Part shown: positions 1 through 10,086 of the stretch, piece after piece
Layout of the letters: each line of letters opens with the position of its first letter
How positions within the stretch are numbered: position 1 is the first letter of the stretch
NCBI GenBank assembly: GCA_964059195.1
Contig: CAXKWD010000007.1
Span: 372,001-436,000, forward strand
From: Ectobius pallidus
Lineage: Eukaryota > Arthropoda > Insecta > Blattodea > Ectobiidae
Length of the DNA: 64,000 nucleotides
Direction: 5' to 3'
Made by a program: the position numbers and the translations under genes
Notes under the pieces: model-generated
The model's database searches: none
What the model was told of the DNA's origin: nothing
What the model saw: the letters and a program-made list of their open reading frames with translations, nothing else

Positions 1-1
1 A

Positions 2-294
2 TACGTCAATTTTATGAACAGTCACTATCGTGGAAGGAGTTGCACTGTAGTCTTTGATGGGTACACGAGCTCATCCTCAAGTACAAAGGTCGCTGAGCAG
101 CAAAGGCGGTACCGTCTCAGCAAGTCAGCCGACATACATTTCAATCAGTAGACAGTCATAACTGCGAAGCAGGAAGACTTCCTGTCAAATTTCTACAACA
201 AAAATCTGCTGATTAACATGCTGAAAGTCACACTACAAGCACATGGAGTCAGAACCCTGCAAGCACGGAATTATGTGGATTTCCTCATTGTAGA
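2..294 (+). pseudogene. XPG/FEN1-like nuclease gene remnant, 5' segment (copy 1)
   Basis: One reading frame beginning at base 2 encodes a stretch with the motif VVFDGY, a basic QQRRYR segment, then SNFYNKNLLINML and a segment ending in DFLIVD. It carries one in-frame stop (TAG at 149-151). The frame runs up to the BEL insertion site at 294 and resumes in the same frame after the second target duplication at 7303, so the two pieces belong to one former gene. A related, independently decayed copy lies on the minus strand at 58575-59607 and shares the order of blocks. From family knowledge, XPG/FEN1-type nucleases have an acidic ExxxDAD block, a GEDxD-like block and a GxD block; in this copy the first block is degraded. 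Such genes are common, repeated and largely unnamed in arthropods; transposons of the AcademX type are reported to carry XPG nucleases, but that assignment is inference. The start lies outside the window. Confidence 0.6.
290..294. repeat. Target site duplication (left) of BEL element 1
   Basis: GTAGA precedes the 5' LTR and is repeated at 7303-7307 right after the 3' LTR. A 5-bp duplication is normal for BEL/Pao. Confidence 0.95.
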
Positions 295-1352
295 TGTTCA
301 GTTATGTTTGATACTTGAGATTTGATAGAGTTTTTTATTTTTCTTGGCCTTCTATAATAATCTTTTAATAATTATTCTTGTCTTTTTTCGGCCTTGGTAA
401 GATTTTATTCAAGGTTTATTTTTTCTCACGGCCTTCTAGTAATTATTATTTTTATTGTCAAAATACAATCTTTTGTCTTTAATTGCCTAATCGTTGTTAT
501 CTTCGTCCAATGGGATTGACTTTTTAGTATTGTTACAAGTCATTGTTTTCAATTCAAAACTTACTTCTTCATTATTCTTCCTTCGTCGTCTATTGTGTAA
601 TCCTCTGAAAGGATTTTCAATTCTCTCTGGATGCAGCTAGCAGCAGCTATTAATACTTATTCGTCTTGGAATCTGTTTACAACGATTCAAGGAATTATCA
701 ACATTAATTTTATCTGCACAGAAGCAGTTCTAATTATTATTCGCCGCAAAATGGTGAATTTCTTCTACGTCGCTGCTAAGCTTATCTACTAGCTTTAATA
801 TAACTTGATTGGACTTCAGGATTATTTCCTGTAGTGATATTCGTACAAGAAGGAGTTATTTCACAAGTGAGTGTTTAAAAGATTTTAACATTCATAAATA
901 TTTGAATATTGCTTTGATGCTACACAACGCAAATTAATTTATTGACATTAGTATTGCGTTTGTGACTTGAGATTAAAAGGCATTACAAGATTAACTGTAA
1001 ATCAATTTTATAGCATACAATTGCTATATGTATATGCTTAATTAATAATTACAAGTTCTCGACGTATCGTCGAGTGGTCCTCTGGAATTTTAAATAAATC
1101 TATATTGAAGCCAACAAGGTTTTTTATTGGGCGGATTCAATCATCTCAGCTTTTAGAAGATCTTCAAGTCATCAACCAAGAATTAGCGAGTGATTGTGCA
1201 TAAGAAGAATTCAGTGTCGTGTTACATCGCCTATGGTCTTTGTTTTTCTTGTAAACCTATTATTTTATTTTCTATCGGATGTATGGCGTGCATTTTGATT
1301 TTAATCAGCCCTAATTATCTATCATACAGTCCGCTGAGATGCACGTTATACA
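295..1352 (+). repeat. 5' LTR of BEL element 1
   Basis: Begins TGTTCAGTTATG, ends CACGTTATACA, and repeats at 6245-7302 without a difference I could find by eye. Start and end motifs are shared with the LTRs of element 2. Short ORFs inside it (for example from 1190) recur in the 3' LTR and are not genes. Confidence 0.93.
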
Positions 1353-1353
1353 T

Positions 1354-1378
1354 TTTTGGATCCTTTCCGGGCCGGATG
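1354..1378 (+). promoter_or_regulatory. Presumed primer binding site, BEL element 1
   Basis: Immediately after the 5' LTR comes tttttggatcctttccggg followed by ccgga. The matching position in element 2 (22507-22530) has the close variant ttggtcctccgggcc. Position and conservation fit a tRNA primer site; I cannot name the tRNA. Element 1 differs by a few inserted bases, which might weaken priming. Confidence 0.5.
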
Positions 1379-1691
1379 GAACCTCTATTGTAACAGACTT
1401 ATTGTAAACGACACTATTTTTTCATTCCGCCCGGACTTATTCAATATAAGTTCATTCTTTAAAGCTGTTGGTGCTCCAGATATTGCTGTTTGAGCACTAT
1501 ATTTAACTATATTATTGACTATTGAAGCACATTGTTCTTCTCCTGACCATTTACGTCAGTTTGAGCGTAGTAAATATTACTACATCTTTATCATTCAAGC
1601 TAATTTTAGTGCTTCACCTCCGTGTTTTACACGTGTGAGGCCATTTTCAACAGCTGATTTCAGTGAATGTTTTCAAGGGTATTTGTATTTA

Positions 1692-1790
1692 CACATTTGT
1701 ACTTACCTTTGTAAAACCAGTTACACTTTTCATGTGTTACACGCTTGTACTTACCTTTGTAAAACCAGTTACACTTATTATGTGTTTTGT
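1692..1790 (+). repeat. Two-unit direct repeat in the BEL 1 leader
   Basis: A unit of about 48 bases containing cttacctttgtaaaaccagt occurs twice in tandem between the 5' LTR and the Gag start. A single related segment is present in the leader of element 2 near 22860. The 111-codon open frame across it (from 1515) is probably chance. Confidence 0.7.
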
Positions 1791-1891
1791 CCCGAATGCG
1801 GGCAACAACTAACCTTAGATTTAGCTCAGGTTCCCAACTTCAATAAGTGAAGTATTGTGATTTTTTGGACATTAATTGCGAATATCACATT

Positions 1892-4800
1892 ATGGATAAT
1901 CCTGAGGCTGTTTTAAAGTCCCTTAAGGCTAAGCGTACTCCCATAAAGGCGAAGATCACGCGTAAGGCTAATAATATCCTTAATTCAGTTATTAATGATG
2001 AAGGATCTTACCAAGACTTCTTGAACTTTAAAATTAAACTAGATCAGTTTGAAAATGAATATGATAAAGTTCAATCTGAAATAGACGAGCTAGCTTACTC
2101 TGAACATGAAGAAGCTTACAGATTAGAAGTAGAGGAAGTTATCGATCGAGCTACTCAATATTATAATAAACAGATTACTTCTTTCAATAAAGCTATTGCC
2201 GACCGCGAAAAAGCCGAGGCTAGAGCTATTGCCGAGCAAGAGAGGGCTATAGCCGAACGCAAAGAAGCTGAAGCTAAAGCTATTGCTGAGCAAGAAAGAG
2301 CTAAGGCTGAGCAAGAAAGGGCTGAGGCCAAAGCTAAAGCTCTTGCTAGTTTTGAACGGTTAAGGGTTCAGCTCTTCAATACATTTCAGACTATACATGA
2401 ATTTGAGATTCAAGATAAACTCTCATATCGTAAGGCTTTGTTCTATCGTTCCGAACTTCAAAGGCTTATGGATAGATATAGGGATGAAAGTCCTCAATTC
2501 TTTGATGTTTCGGATCAGGAGGCTGAGCAGCTAGAACAACATATTCAAACCGAATATGCTGCTGCCTTTTTATTTATTGATTCACTCATTCTCGACAACA
2601 AGTTATTGTATGAGTCTGAACAATCTCAATCAATTAGCCAGCGTTCATCGCTCGACTCTCATCTCCCTAATTTGCCCAAACTCCCGGAATTAAAATTACC
2701 TCAATTTTCTGGCGATCCTAGGAATTGGATTGAGTTCAGGGATACCTTTACATCCCTCATCATAAATCACAGCCACATTTCAGATATGGATAAATTCCAA
2801 TATCTGAAATCATGTTTGTCACCTGAAGTGATGACTGTTATACAAAATATTCCCGTTTCATCTGCTACTTTTGAAGTGGCTTGGAAAACCTTAGCAGAAA
2901 GGTTTGACAATGATCGTTTGATTGCAAATACGCACTTAGATAATTTATTCTCTGCACCCGCCATAGTAGGGTCTTCCGCAGAGTCGCTTCAGCGCTATTT
3001 GGACCATTTTGTAAGCACCGTGCATGCTCTGCACGCTCTGAATACTGAGGTTTCCTTGTCTGACCTCATCATTTCACGTATAATTGTGGATAAGCTCCCT
3101 GTAAGTCTAATCAAGGATTGGGAGTCCTCAATTAAACTTGGTAGGCTCCCTAAACTCGAAGATTTGTTTAGCTTTTTGGAGTCGAGAGTCAGGGTATTGC
3201 AGATGACGGAGGCAGCCCTGCGTAGTCAGTCTGCTAAATCTGCGCCTGCTTCCGCTCTCACTACCAAAGCTAAGGTCAAGCATCAGCCCACGAGAAACAA
3301 TTGTATTTGTTGTCATAACGCGCAACATCCACTCTATCGCTGTGACAAGTTCAAGACAATGAAATTTGTGCATCGTGATCAATTTGTGAAAGATCACAAT
3401 TGTTGTCGTGTTTGCCTTGGCGCAAACGGCCACGAATCCAATTGTAGTAACTTTCGTTGCAGTATTTGCAACGCAAAACACAGTAATTATTTGCACAATC
3501 CTGCTTCTAATAATTCGCAGGCAGAAAATATAGTCAATGTAATGTCCTCTGGAAAATCACAGCAAAAATGTCTGCTTCCCACGGCCACTGTGGTAATTCT
3601 TGACATAAATGGTCGTGCTGTAGAGACTACAGCGCTTCTAGATAGCGGTTCTGACTGTAACCTAATCAGTAAGAAGTTATTTAAACAGTTAGGCTTGTCT
3701 ACTTTACCTCATCGCACTACGCTGGCTGGTGTACTATCCACTAATGTAAGCACACAAAGGCTTGCATCGATATCACTTAAATCTCGTACCACTCCTTGGC
3801 ACTATGATACTGAGGCTATTGTTATCCCAAAAATCTCTACATCCAAATTTCCAAAACACTCAATTGACATTCAGGGATGGAATATTCCCCCCAATCTGCA
3901 ATTAGCTGATTTGCAGTTTAATAAACCTAAATATGTTGAACTGCTCTTGGGAGTTGAAATCTTTTCCCAAATCATAGCTCCTGGTCAGATATCTGCCCCC
4001 AACTATCCCACCATTCAGAATTCCAGGCTAGGCTGGTATTTATCAGGCAATTTGCCTCCTTCTCCTTCTCCCCAACGTCCTCATACTCATTTGACTCATT
4101 GCGAGAAGCGATTCAATCAGAATGAGTCTCCCATATTCGAACCTGCTAATTCCGGGGAAACTTTTGCCAATTATTCAGCCTTCTTAACTTCTGATGAAGA
4201 TGTTAGTAATCAACTCACTAAATTTTGGGAGTCAGAGAAGGTTTCTAATTGTGCTCCTTTTCCTGACGAGTCCTTCTGTGAGAAGCATTTCTTAGACACT
4301 ACTCAGAGAGATTCTGATGGGAGGTATATTGTGAAGCTTCCTTTTCGAATTGACCCAGAGACTTTGGGCACTACTAAGGCCCAAGCTTTAAAAGGGTTTC
4401 ATTCTTTGGAGAAGCGATTATCTTCTAATCCCTCTCTCCATTTAGAGAATTGCAAGTTTATGTCTGAATATGAAGAACTGGGTCATATGGAACCTGCTAT
4501 TGAGGATTGTACTGCTAAGTATTCTCCTTCTCATTCTACTCCGCCTTCAGAACTGAAGGTTGAGGCTCTTATTGAGTCTGATGTTTCTGACCTTAGCACT
4601 TGGTTAGCTAAGTTCAGTTATTTAAAGACTGTTTGCATTATGGCTTTCATTTTGAGATTTGCCAATAATTGCCGTAAGGCTCAGACTCGATTTGAAGGTC
4701 CATTGTTACCTATTGAAATTGAGAATTCTATCAATTGCTGTGTTAAAATAATTCAGCGTCAAGTTTATTCCAAGGAGATTCAATCTCTTTCCACTGGTCT

Positions 4801-6085
4801 TGAAGTATCGATTACTAGCAAGCTACATCACTTTAGCCCTTTCATGCTTCAAGACGGTATCCTTCGAGTTGGTGGACGCCTCAAAAATTCCAACTTAACG
4901 TTTGAACACAAGCATCAGATGCTATTGCCAGCTAAACATGGATTTACTAGGCACCTTATTTATTATACTCATATTAAATTGTTGCATGCTGGACCTCAAC
5001 TAATCATGTCTCATTTAAGAGAGAAATTTTGGATATTTTCTCTTCGTAAGACTATCCGCAGTGTTTTGAGAACCTGTGTTAAATGCTTACGCTTTAATCC
5101 TCAGCCATTTCAGCAAAAGATGGCTGACTTGCCCTCTGAAAGGGTTAATTATACATCTGCATTCAATGATGTTAGCGTTGATTACGCTGGGCCGTACTCC
5201 ATCAAATATGGAGGTCCTAGCTCAAAGACTCGTATCAAAGCTTATATAGCTATCTTTGTATGTATGTCTACGAAGGCAGTTCATATTGAGCTGGTTACCG
5301 CTCTCACTGCTCGTGCCTTTCTTTCTGCCTTCGCCAGATTTACTTGTCGTCGTGGCACACCTGCTTCCATTACGTCTGATAATGGTAGTAATTTTATTGG
5401 TGCTAAGGTTGACTTACAGAATCTTGTCAAGCTACTCCAATCTAATGATTATCAATCTATTATTCAGGATGCCACTTCTCACCTACGTATTAAATGGAAT
5501 TTCCTACCTCCTCATTCGCCACATATGGGAGGTCTTCATGAAGCTGCTGTTCGTTCGATGAAAATTCATCTTAATAGGATGGCACCTTCTTTTAATTTTG
5601 ACTATGAAGAGATGTCTACTCTTCTCATTCAGATAGAGTCTCTATTGAATTCACGCCCTCTTACCACCCTGTACGAGGACGTCAATGACTCTACTTTTAT
5701 TACTCCTGGCCATTTCCTTATTGGAAAGGCTATTATATCTTTACCTAGTCCAGATCTTTCTGGCGGGTATACTCTCCGTTCCCGTTGGAACAATCTTAAT
5801 AATTTGGTGACCTGTATTTGGAAGAGATGGTCATCTGATTATCTCCATTCGCTTCAAAGGAAGTCTAAATGGACTAGAACTATGCCTAATGTGTCAATAG
5901 GCACTCCAGTCTTAGTAATGGAAGACAACGTTCCTTCTTTGAGATGGATTATGGGTGTTATTGAAAAGGTTCATCCTGGTCCTGATTCCCTTGTCAGGGT
6001 GGTTACTGTTCGTACCCCCTCAGGTTTATTTAAGAGGCCAATTGTTAAATTGGCACCTTTACCTATCCATGACTCTGAAGACTAG
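1892..6085 (+). CDS. BEL/Pao Gag-protease-integrase polyprotein lacking RT/RNase H
   Basis: An uninterrupted 1397-residue frame. The ATG at 1892 is preferred because the protein then aligns with the start of the element 2 polyprotein (both continue LKxLKAKRTPIK); the frame is open 15 codons further upstream without an ATG. Order along the chain, approximate residues: charged Glu/Ala/Lys coiled-coil stretch about 105-155; Gag core of the DUF1759 type from about 260; three Cys/His knuckle-like clusters about 470-550; aspartic protease motif LLDSGSDCNLIS about 578; then a jump from the peptidase linker (HMEPAIEDC) straight into the segment before integrase; integrase zinc site (HAGPQL, CVKC); integrase core with VDYAGPY, TSDNGSNF and GGLHEAAVRS; C-terminal DUF5641-type tail. 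Compared with element 2 about 471 residues are missing, precisely the RT and RNase H region. Frame and integrase signature residues are preserved, so the product could still be made but cannot copy RNA on its own. Confidence 0.9.
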   Translation: MDNPEAVLKSLKAKRTPIKAKITRKANNILNSVINDEGSYQDFLNFKIKLDQFENEYDKVQSEIDELAYSEHEEAYRLEVEEVIDRATQYYNKQITSFNKAIADREKAEARAIAEQERAIAERKEAEAKAIAEQERAKAEQERAEAKAKALASFERLRVQLFNTFQTIHEFEIQDKLSYRKALFYRSELQRLMDRYRDESPQFFDVSDQEAEQLEQHIQTEYAAAFLFIDSLILDNKLLYESEQSQSISQRSSLDSHLPNLPKLPELKLPQFSGDPRNWIEFRDTFTSLIINHSHISDMDKFQYLKSCLSPEVMTVIQNIPVSSATFEVAWKTLAERFDNDRLIANTHLDNLFSAPAIVGSSAESLQRYLDHFVSTVHALHALNTEVSLSDLIISRIIVDKLPVSLIKDWESSIKLGRLPKLEDLFSFLESRVRVLQMTEAALRSQSAKSAPASALTTKAKVKHQPTRNNCICCHNAQHPLYRCDKFKTMKFVHRDQFVKDHNCCRVCLGANGHESNCSNFRCSICNAKHSNYLHNPASNNSQAENIVNVMSSGKSQQKCLLPTATVVILDINGRAVETTALLDSGSDCNLISKKLFKQLGLSTLPHRTTLAGVLSTNVSTQRLASISLKSRTTPWHYDTEAIVIPKISTSKFPKHSIDIQGWNIPPNLQLADLQFNKPKYVELLLGVEIFSQIIAPGQISAPNYPTIQNSRLGWYLSGNLPPSPSPQRPHTHLTHCEKRFNQNESPIFEPANSGETFANYSAFLTSDEDVSNQLTKFWESEKVSNCAPFPDESFCEKHFLDTTQRDSDGRYIVKLPFRIDPETLGTTKAQALKGFHSLEKRLSSNPSLHLENCKFMSEYEELGHMEPAIEDCTAKYSPSHSTPPSELKVEALIESDVSDLSTWLAKFSYLKTVCIMAFILRFANNCRKAQTRFEGPLLPIEIENSINCCVKIIQRQVYSKEIQSLSTGLEVSITSKLHHFSPFMLQDGILRVGGRLKNSNLTFEHKHQMLLPAKHGFTRHLIYYTHIKLLHAGPQLIMSHLREKFWIFSLRKTIRSVLRTCVKCLRFNPQPFQQKMADLPSERVNYTSAFNDVSVDYAGPYSIKYGGPSSKTRIKAYIAIFVCMSTKAVHIELVTALTARAFLSAFARFTCRRGTPASITSDNGSNFIGAKVDLQNLVKLLQSNDYQSIIQDATSHLRIKWNFLPPHSPHMGGLHEAAVRSMKIHLNRMAPSFNFDYEEMSTLLIQIESLLNSRPLTTLYEDVNDSTFITPGHFLIGKAIISLPSPDLSGGYTLRSRWNNLNNLVTCIWKRWSSDYLHSLQRKSKWTRTMPNVSIGTPVLVMEDNVPSLRWIMGVIEKVHPGPDSLVRVVTVRTPSGLFKRPIVKLAPLPIHDSED

Positions 6086-6244
6086 ATAGTTAGTCTTTGT
6101 CTTCTAGGTACCTAATGTATTCTTAGTTATTGTTATTTTTTCATTATTTGTTTTGTGTTTTTGTCGTTTTTGTCTTTCTCAAGGTCAAACATAACTTCGC
6201 ATTCTAGTTAGATTATTCCACAAGTGGAATAATCGCGGGCAATA

Positions 6245-7302
6245 TGTTCAGTTATGTTTGATACTTGAGATTTGATAGAGTTTTTTATTTTTCTTGGCCT
6301 TCTATAATAATCTTTTAATAATTATTCTTGTCTTTTTTCGGCCTTGGTAAGATTTTATTCAAGGTTTATTTTTTCTCACGGCCTTCTAGTAATTATTATT
6401 TTTATTGTCAAAATACAATCTTTTGTCTTTAATTGCCTAATCGTTGTTATCTTCGTCCAATGGGATTGACTTTTTAGTATTGTTACAAGTCATTGTTTTC
6501 AATTCAAAACTTACTTCTTCATTATTCTTCCTTCGTCGTCTATTGTGTAATCCTCTGAAAGGATTTTCAATTCTCTCTGGATGCAGCTAGCAGCAGCTAT
6601 TAATACTTATTCGTCTTGGAATCTGTTTACAACGATTCAAGGAATTATCAACATTAATTTTATCTGCACAGAAGCAGTTCTAATTATTATTCGCCGCAAA
6701 ATGGTGAATTTCTTCTACGTCGCTGCTAAGCTTATCTACTAGCTTTAATATAACTTGATTGGACTTCAGGATTATTTCCTGTAGTGATATTCGTACAAGA
6801 AGGAGTTATTTCACAAGTGAGTGTTTAAAAGATTTTAACATTCATAAATATTTGAATATTGCTTTGATGCTACACAACGCAAATTAATTTATTGACATTA
6901 GTATTGCGTTTGTGACTTGAGATTAAAAGGCATTACAAGATTAACTGTAAATCAATTTTATAGCATACAATTGCTATATGTATATGCTTAATTAATAATT
7001 ACAAGTTCTCGACGTATCGTCGAGTGGTCCTCTGGAATTTTAAATAAATCTATATTGAAGCCAACAAGGTTTTTTATTGGGCGGATTCAATCATCTCAGC
7101 TTTTAGAAGATCTTCAAGTCATCAACCAAGAATTAGCGAGTGATTGTGCATAAGAAGAATTCAGTGTCGTGTTACATCGCCTATGGTCTTTGTTTTTCTT
7201 GTAAACCTATTATTTTATTTTCTATCGGATGTATGGCGTGCATTTTGATTTTAATCAGCCCTAATTATCTATCATACAGTCCGCTGAGATGCACGTTATA
7301 CA
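6245..7302 (+). repeat. 3' LTR of BEL element 1
   Basis: Copy of 295-1352, followed directly by the duplicate GTAGA at 7303-7307. Confidence 0.93.
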
Positions 7303-7705
7303 GTAGATATGGCTATGGAGTTGTCACATACCACTGCTGTTGCAGTTATTGGTGAGGATATCGACCTAATAGTCCTGTTGATGGCCAAAACAAATAGTGA
7401 CCAGAACATAATTTCCGTCAAGCCTGGGCGTGGAAACATAACACCTACATTGTTTTCTACCCAGGAGCTTCAGACCCAGGGGCTGCGAGACATACTATTT
7501 CTACATGCCTTCACTGGGTGCGATACCACCTCAGCAGCCTTCTGAAAGAGTAAGGTGGGATTTATCAAACTGTATTTGAAGTCTCCAGATATCCAGGGAA
7601 ATGCTGCAGTTTTCTCAGACCATTCCTCAACCAAGGATGATGTAGAGGAAGGTGTTACGGGGCCCCACCTAAAGAGAAATCTCTAAACGCTTACCGTTAC
7701 CAATC
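7303..7705 (+). pseudogene. XPG/FEN1-like nuclease remnant, central segment (copy 1)
   Basis: Continues the frame broken by the BEL element. It reads through AVAVIGEDIDLIVLL, a block like the GEDxD site of FEN1/XPG nucleases, and FLHAFTGCDTTSA, a block in the place of the GxD metal site. A stop (TGA) follows the GCD block at about 7543, after which the same frame continues for some 50 codons. The end reads into the target duplication TACCAATC of a MITE at 7698-7705 and the frame resumes after it at 7972. Both acidic blocks are intact here, whereas the second copy at 58575-59607 has lost acidic residues in both (GYDIY, GRD). Decay by stop codons shows that this is no longer a working gene. Confidence 0.65.
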
Positions 7706-7971
7706 CATAGGCGTACCGAGGGGGGGGGTTGGGGGTTTGAACCCCCCATTGATTAAAAAAAGAAAAATTGTATAATTTTTTTAAGTCTGCCCATAAATTA
7801 CTTAATCAAGTATAAAGCGTGGGAAGCTTAAAACTCGTTATTTTGCGTCTTAGTTTTTAAAATTTTCCGGGGGAGGACCCCCCACCCCCCTCTCCCTCGG
7901 GGGTATTCCATACCCCCCATACCCCGCGTATGTTATAACCCCCCCATATGGTCGGCCTGGTTACGCCTATG
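7706..7971. mobile_element. hAT-like MITE inside the XPG-like pseudogene
   Basis: 266 bp bounded by imperfect inverted ends (CATAGGCGTACC at the left; GGTTACGCCTATG at the right) and by an 8-bp direct repeat TACCAATC at 7698-7705 and 7972-7979. The interior is G- and C-run rich (7719-7745, 7868-7950). An 8-bp duplication with ends beginning CA-GGCG fits hAT-type non-autonomous elements. Removing it restores continuity of the surrounding nuclease frame. Confidence 0.75.
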
Positions 7972-8488
7972 TACCAATCCTATGTAAAATCGGTAGCCAA
8001 TATCAAACCGGACATCTCATGCCTCCCACCAACTGAGGGGGAAGCGAAACAACATTCTGAGGATATATCACAAAGTCGAGATGTGATTGGGACATTAGCT
8101 GGCTCCTCAGATGAATGGGTGGGAGTTAACCAACAAATTTCTAACCCCGGTGCACAGTGAGCACCAGGCTGCACCGGATGAAATATTATTATTATTATTT
8201 TTTTTTTATCGGTGCACAAAGGATTGTGCCACCACCAAATGCGGATGCAGAAAGGCATCTCTCAAGTGTTCCCCTGCGTGCCAAAACTACCAGGGGAACT
8301 GCCTTAATGGGGGTCCCCTCTTGGAAAATGAGGATGAAGAACTCGACATCGATCCTCTGCCAGTTATCCTAGAAGATGAATCCCCTTTCTCAATGGATGA
8401 AGAAGAAAACGAAGCAGAATTATACCCAGGACCAAGTTACCATGACGCGGAAGGACCCTCCGGCTCCAAGAGAGTCAGGAATTTATAA
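7972..8488 (+). pseudogene. XPG-like gene remnant, 3' segment with CXC-type Cys motif
   Basis: Resumes with SYVKSV and SCLPPTEGEAKQHS, then shifts frame near 8110 and continues with NGWELTNKFLTP, APDEIL and a cysteine-rich tail CTKDCATTKCGCRKASLKC followed by CxxYxGNC. The Cys spacing resembles tesmin/TSO1-type CXC modules. An acidic tail (NEDEELDID, DEEENEAE) ends at a TAA at 8486-8488. A run of TTA/T bases at 8183-8210 has expanded within the coding region between APDEIL and the Cys motif. In related arthropod genes the LPPTxxxAxxHS block and Cys tail follow the nuclease domain in this order. Not functional because of the frameshift and upstream stops. Confidence 0.6.
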
Positions 8489-8585
8489 TTATTATTGCTG
8501 TTCAATTGTACTATAAGGTGTAAATATATTTTTAAAGTAAATGTAACACAGTTTCAAGAAACATTTACGAATATATAAAAATGAA

Positions 8586-8616
8586 TGTATGTGTGTGTGT
8601 CTGTGTGTGTGTGTCC
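8586..8616. repeat. (TG)n microsatellite
   Basis: Alternating GT repeats with one CT interruption, near the presumed Helitron 5' end. Confidence 0.85.
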
Positions 8617-9002
8617 TTTATGCATTACTACACCATTCATCCGATCGCCATGAAACTTTGGGAAGTTGTTGAGTACATTCTCGGGAAGGTTTTCGGCATA
8701 TTACATTTTTAGTTTTTGCTTTCGTTATTGAGTTATGAGTGAAAAACGGGCAGAAAACCTGTATTTTAGCGTTTTCGAAGCATCAATTTTCAGTTACACA
8801 TTTCAATGTCAAATCAATTACAGTAGGCTTTGGCTATTTTTGTCATAAAACCATTACGATCGCTTGAATGATGTAGCTCACGCTGGTCGACTCATTTGTT
8901 TATCATGTCAAGGCACGCAGATATATGAAATTTTCAACCAACACCGAAGAGGATTATTATTAAGTGCCAGTATGGTACTTTATGAGATTGTGTGGTGGAC
9001 GA

Positions 9003-9098
9003 AAAAATGTCTGTCCGTCTGTCTGTCCGTCCGTCCGTCTGTCCGTCTGTCTGTCCGTCTGTCTGTCTGTCCGTCTGTCTGTCTGTCGGTGTGTCTGT
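9003..9098. repeat. GTCTGTCC minisatellite
   Basis: Almost pure GTCT/GTCC tetramer array. Similar GACAGACA runs occur at matching places in other family A and Helitron copies (14190, 38380, 44290, 53610), so it is an internal part of these elements. Confidence 0.9.
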
Positions 9099-9102
9099 AC
9101 GC

Positions 9103-9860
9103 ACCATAACTCAAATATGCTTTTTTGGATTTTCATGAAACTTTGAAAACACATTTATAATGTCCATGGGAAGAACCCTATTGATATTGAACCAAATCGG
9201 TTCACCGGTACCGGAGTAATGCCCAATTTAGTGCCTATTTTAATAGATTATATTAGAAAGGCGCCATAGCTCAAATACGCTGTATCCGATTGCCACGAAA
9301 CTTGGTATACCCATTTACGACGCCCATGAAAAGTGCCCTATTGAATTTGAACCTAATCTGTTGATCGGTACCGGAGTAAAACCCAATTTAGTGTATATTT
9401 TAAAGGCGCAATAATTCGAATACGCTTTTTCGGATTTTTATGAAACTTCGTACACGCATTTATAATATCCATGGAAAGACGTCTATTGATATTCGACCAA
9501 ATCGGTTGGCCAGTTCCAGAATAATGCCCAATTTAGTGCATTTTATGTTAATATATAAGAAGTCGCGATAACTCAAATATGCTTTATTGGATTTTCTTGA
9601 AACTGTGTATACCCATTTATAATGTACATGGGAAGAAGTCTACTGATATTGGACCAAATCGGTAGACCGGTACCGTAGTAAAACCCAATTTAGTGTCTAT
9701 TTTAAAGACGCGGTAACTCAAATACACTTTACCGGATTTTTATGAAACTTGGTATACACATTTATAATGTCCATGGGAAGACGTCTATTGATACTGGATA
9801 AAATCGGTTGACCTGTTTCGGAGTTATGCTCAATTTAGTGAATATTTTATGGTAATATAC
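9103..9860 (+). repeat. Five tandem units of about 145-155 bp
   Basis: Units start near 9103, 9263, 9405, 9563 and 9708. Each has the order: ataactcaaatacgctt; a gaaactt block; atttataatgtccatggg; attgatattgg; aaatcggtt; accggagtaatgccca; atttagtg. Units are diverged by scattered substitutions. Other family A copies carry one unit only, so this copy was amplified. Confidence 0.85.
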
Positions 9861-10007
9861 GTATTCGAAAGAATTTATTTAAAAAAATGAAAATCAGTTA
9901 TCTTGACAACATAACCTTTTGTTTTACTGTGATTTCTAAGGCTTTGGCAATTAAAATGCAGTTAGCTATGACAACACTATTGCTTTAAATGCCCTTATCC
10001 CATAACT

Positions 10008-10086
10008 GACCCAGGTGGCTGAGATGGTAACGTCTTGGCGTCACATTCTGGAGTTCCATGGCTCAAATCCCGAAACCGGCCAATTT
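10008..10086 (+). mobile_element. tRNA-derived SINE fragment
   Basis: tRNA-like A box region (ggtggctgagatggtaacg) and B-box-like ggctcaaatcccg about 35 bases later. No complete cloverleaf; best read as a SINE head. Confidence 0.45.

Larger units (their letters stand above)
295..7302 (+). mobile_element. BEL/Pao LTR retrotransposon 1 (RT-less)
   Basis: A complete insertion with two LTRs of 1058 bp (295-1352 and 6245-7302, offset 5950), TG...CA ends, a GC-rich presumed primer site after the 5' LTR, one long Gag-Pol ORF and a 5-bp target duplication GTAGA. The LTRs look identical by eye, suggesting recent insertion. The sequence just before the 3' LTR (cgcgggcaata) is shared with element 2, so it is probably the plus-strand priming region, although not a classic polypurine run. 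The coding region lacks the reverse transcriptase and RNase H block present in element 2. The element sits inside the XPG-like gene remnant. Confidence 0.95.

Noticed and set aside
1190..1393. 67-codon ORF in the 5' LTR and its twin at 7140
   Set aside because: Both lie in the LTR copies of BEL 1 and differ only after the LTR end; no protein family.
9003..9154. ORFs made of Ser-Val-Cys-Leu or Arg-Gln-Thr-Asp repeats
   Set aside because: Produced by the GTCTGTCC minisatellite in several frames on both strands.
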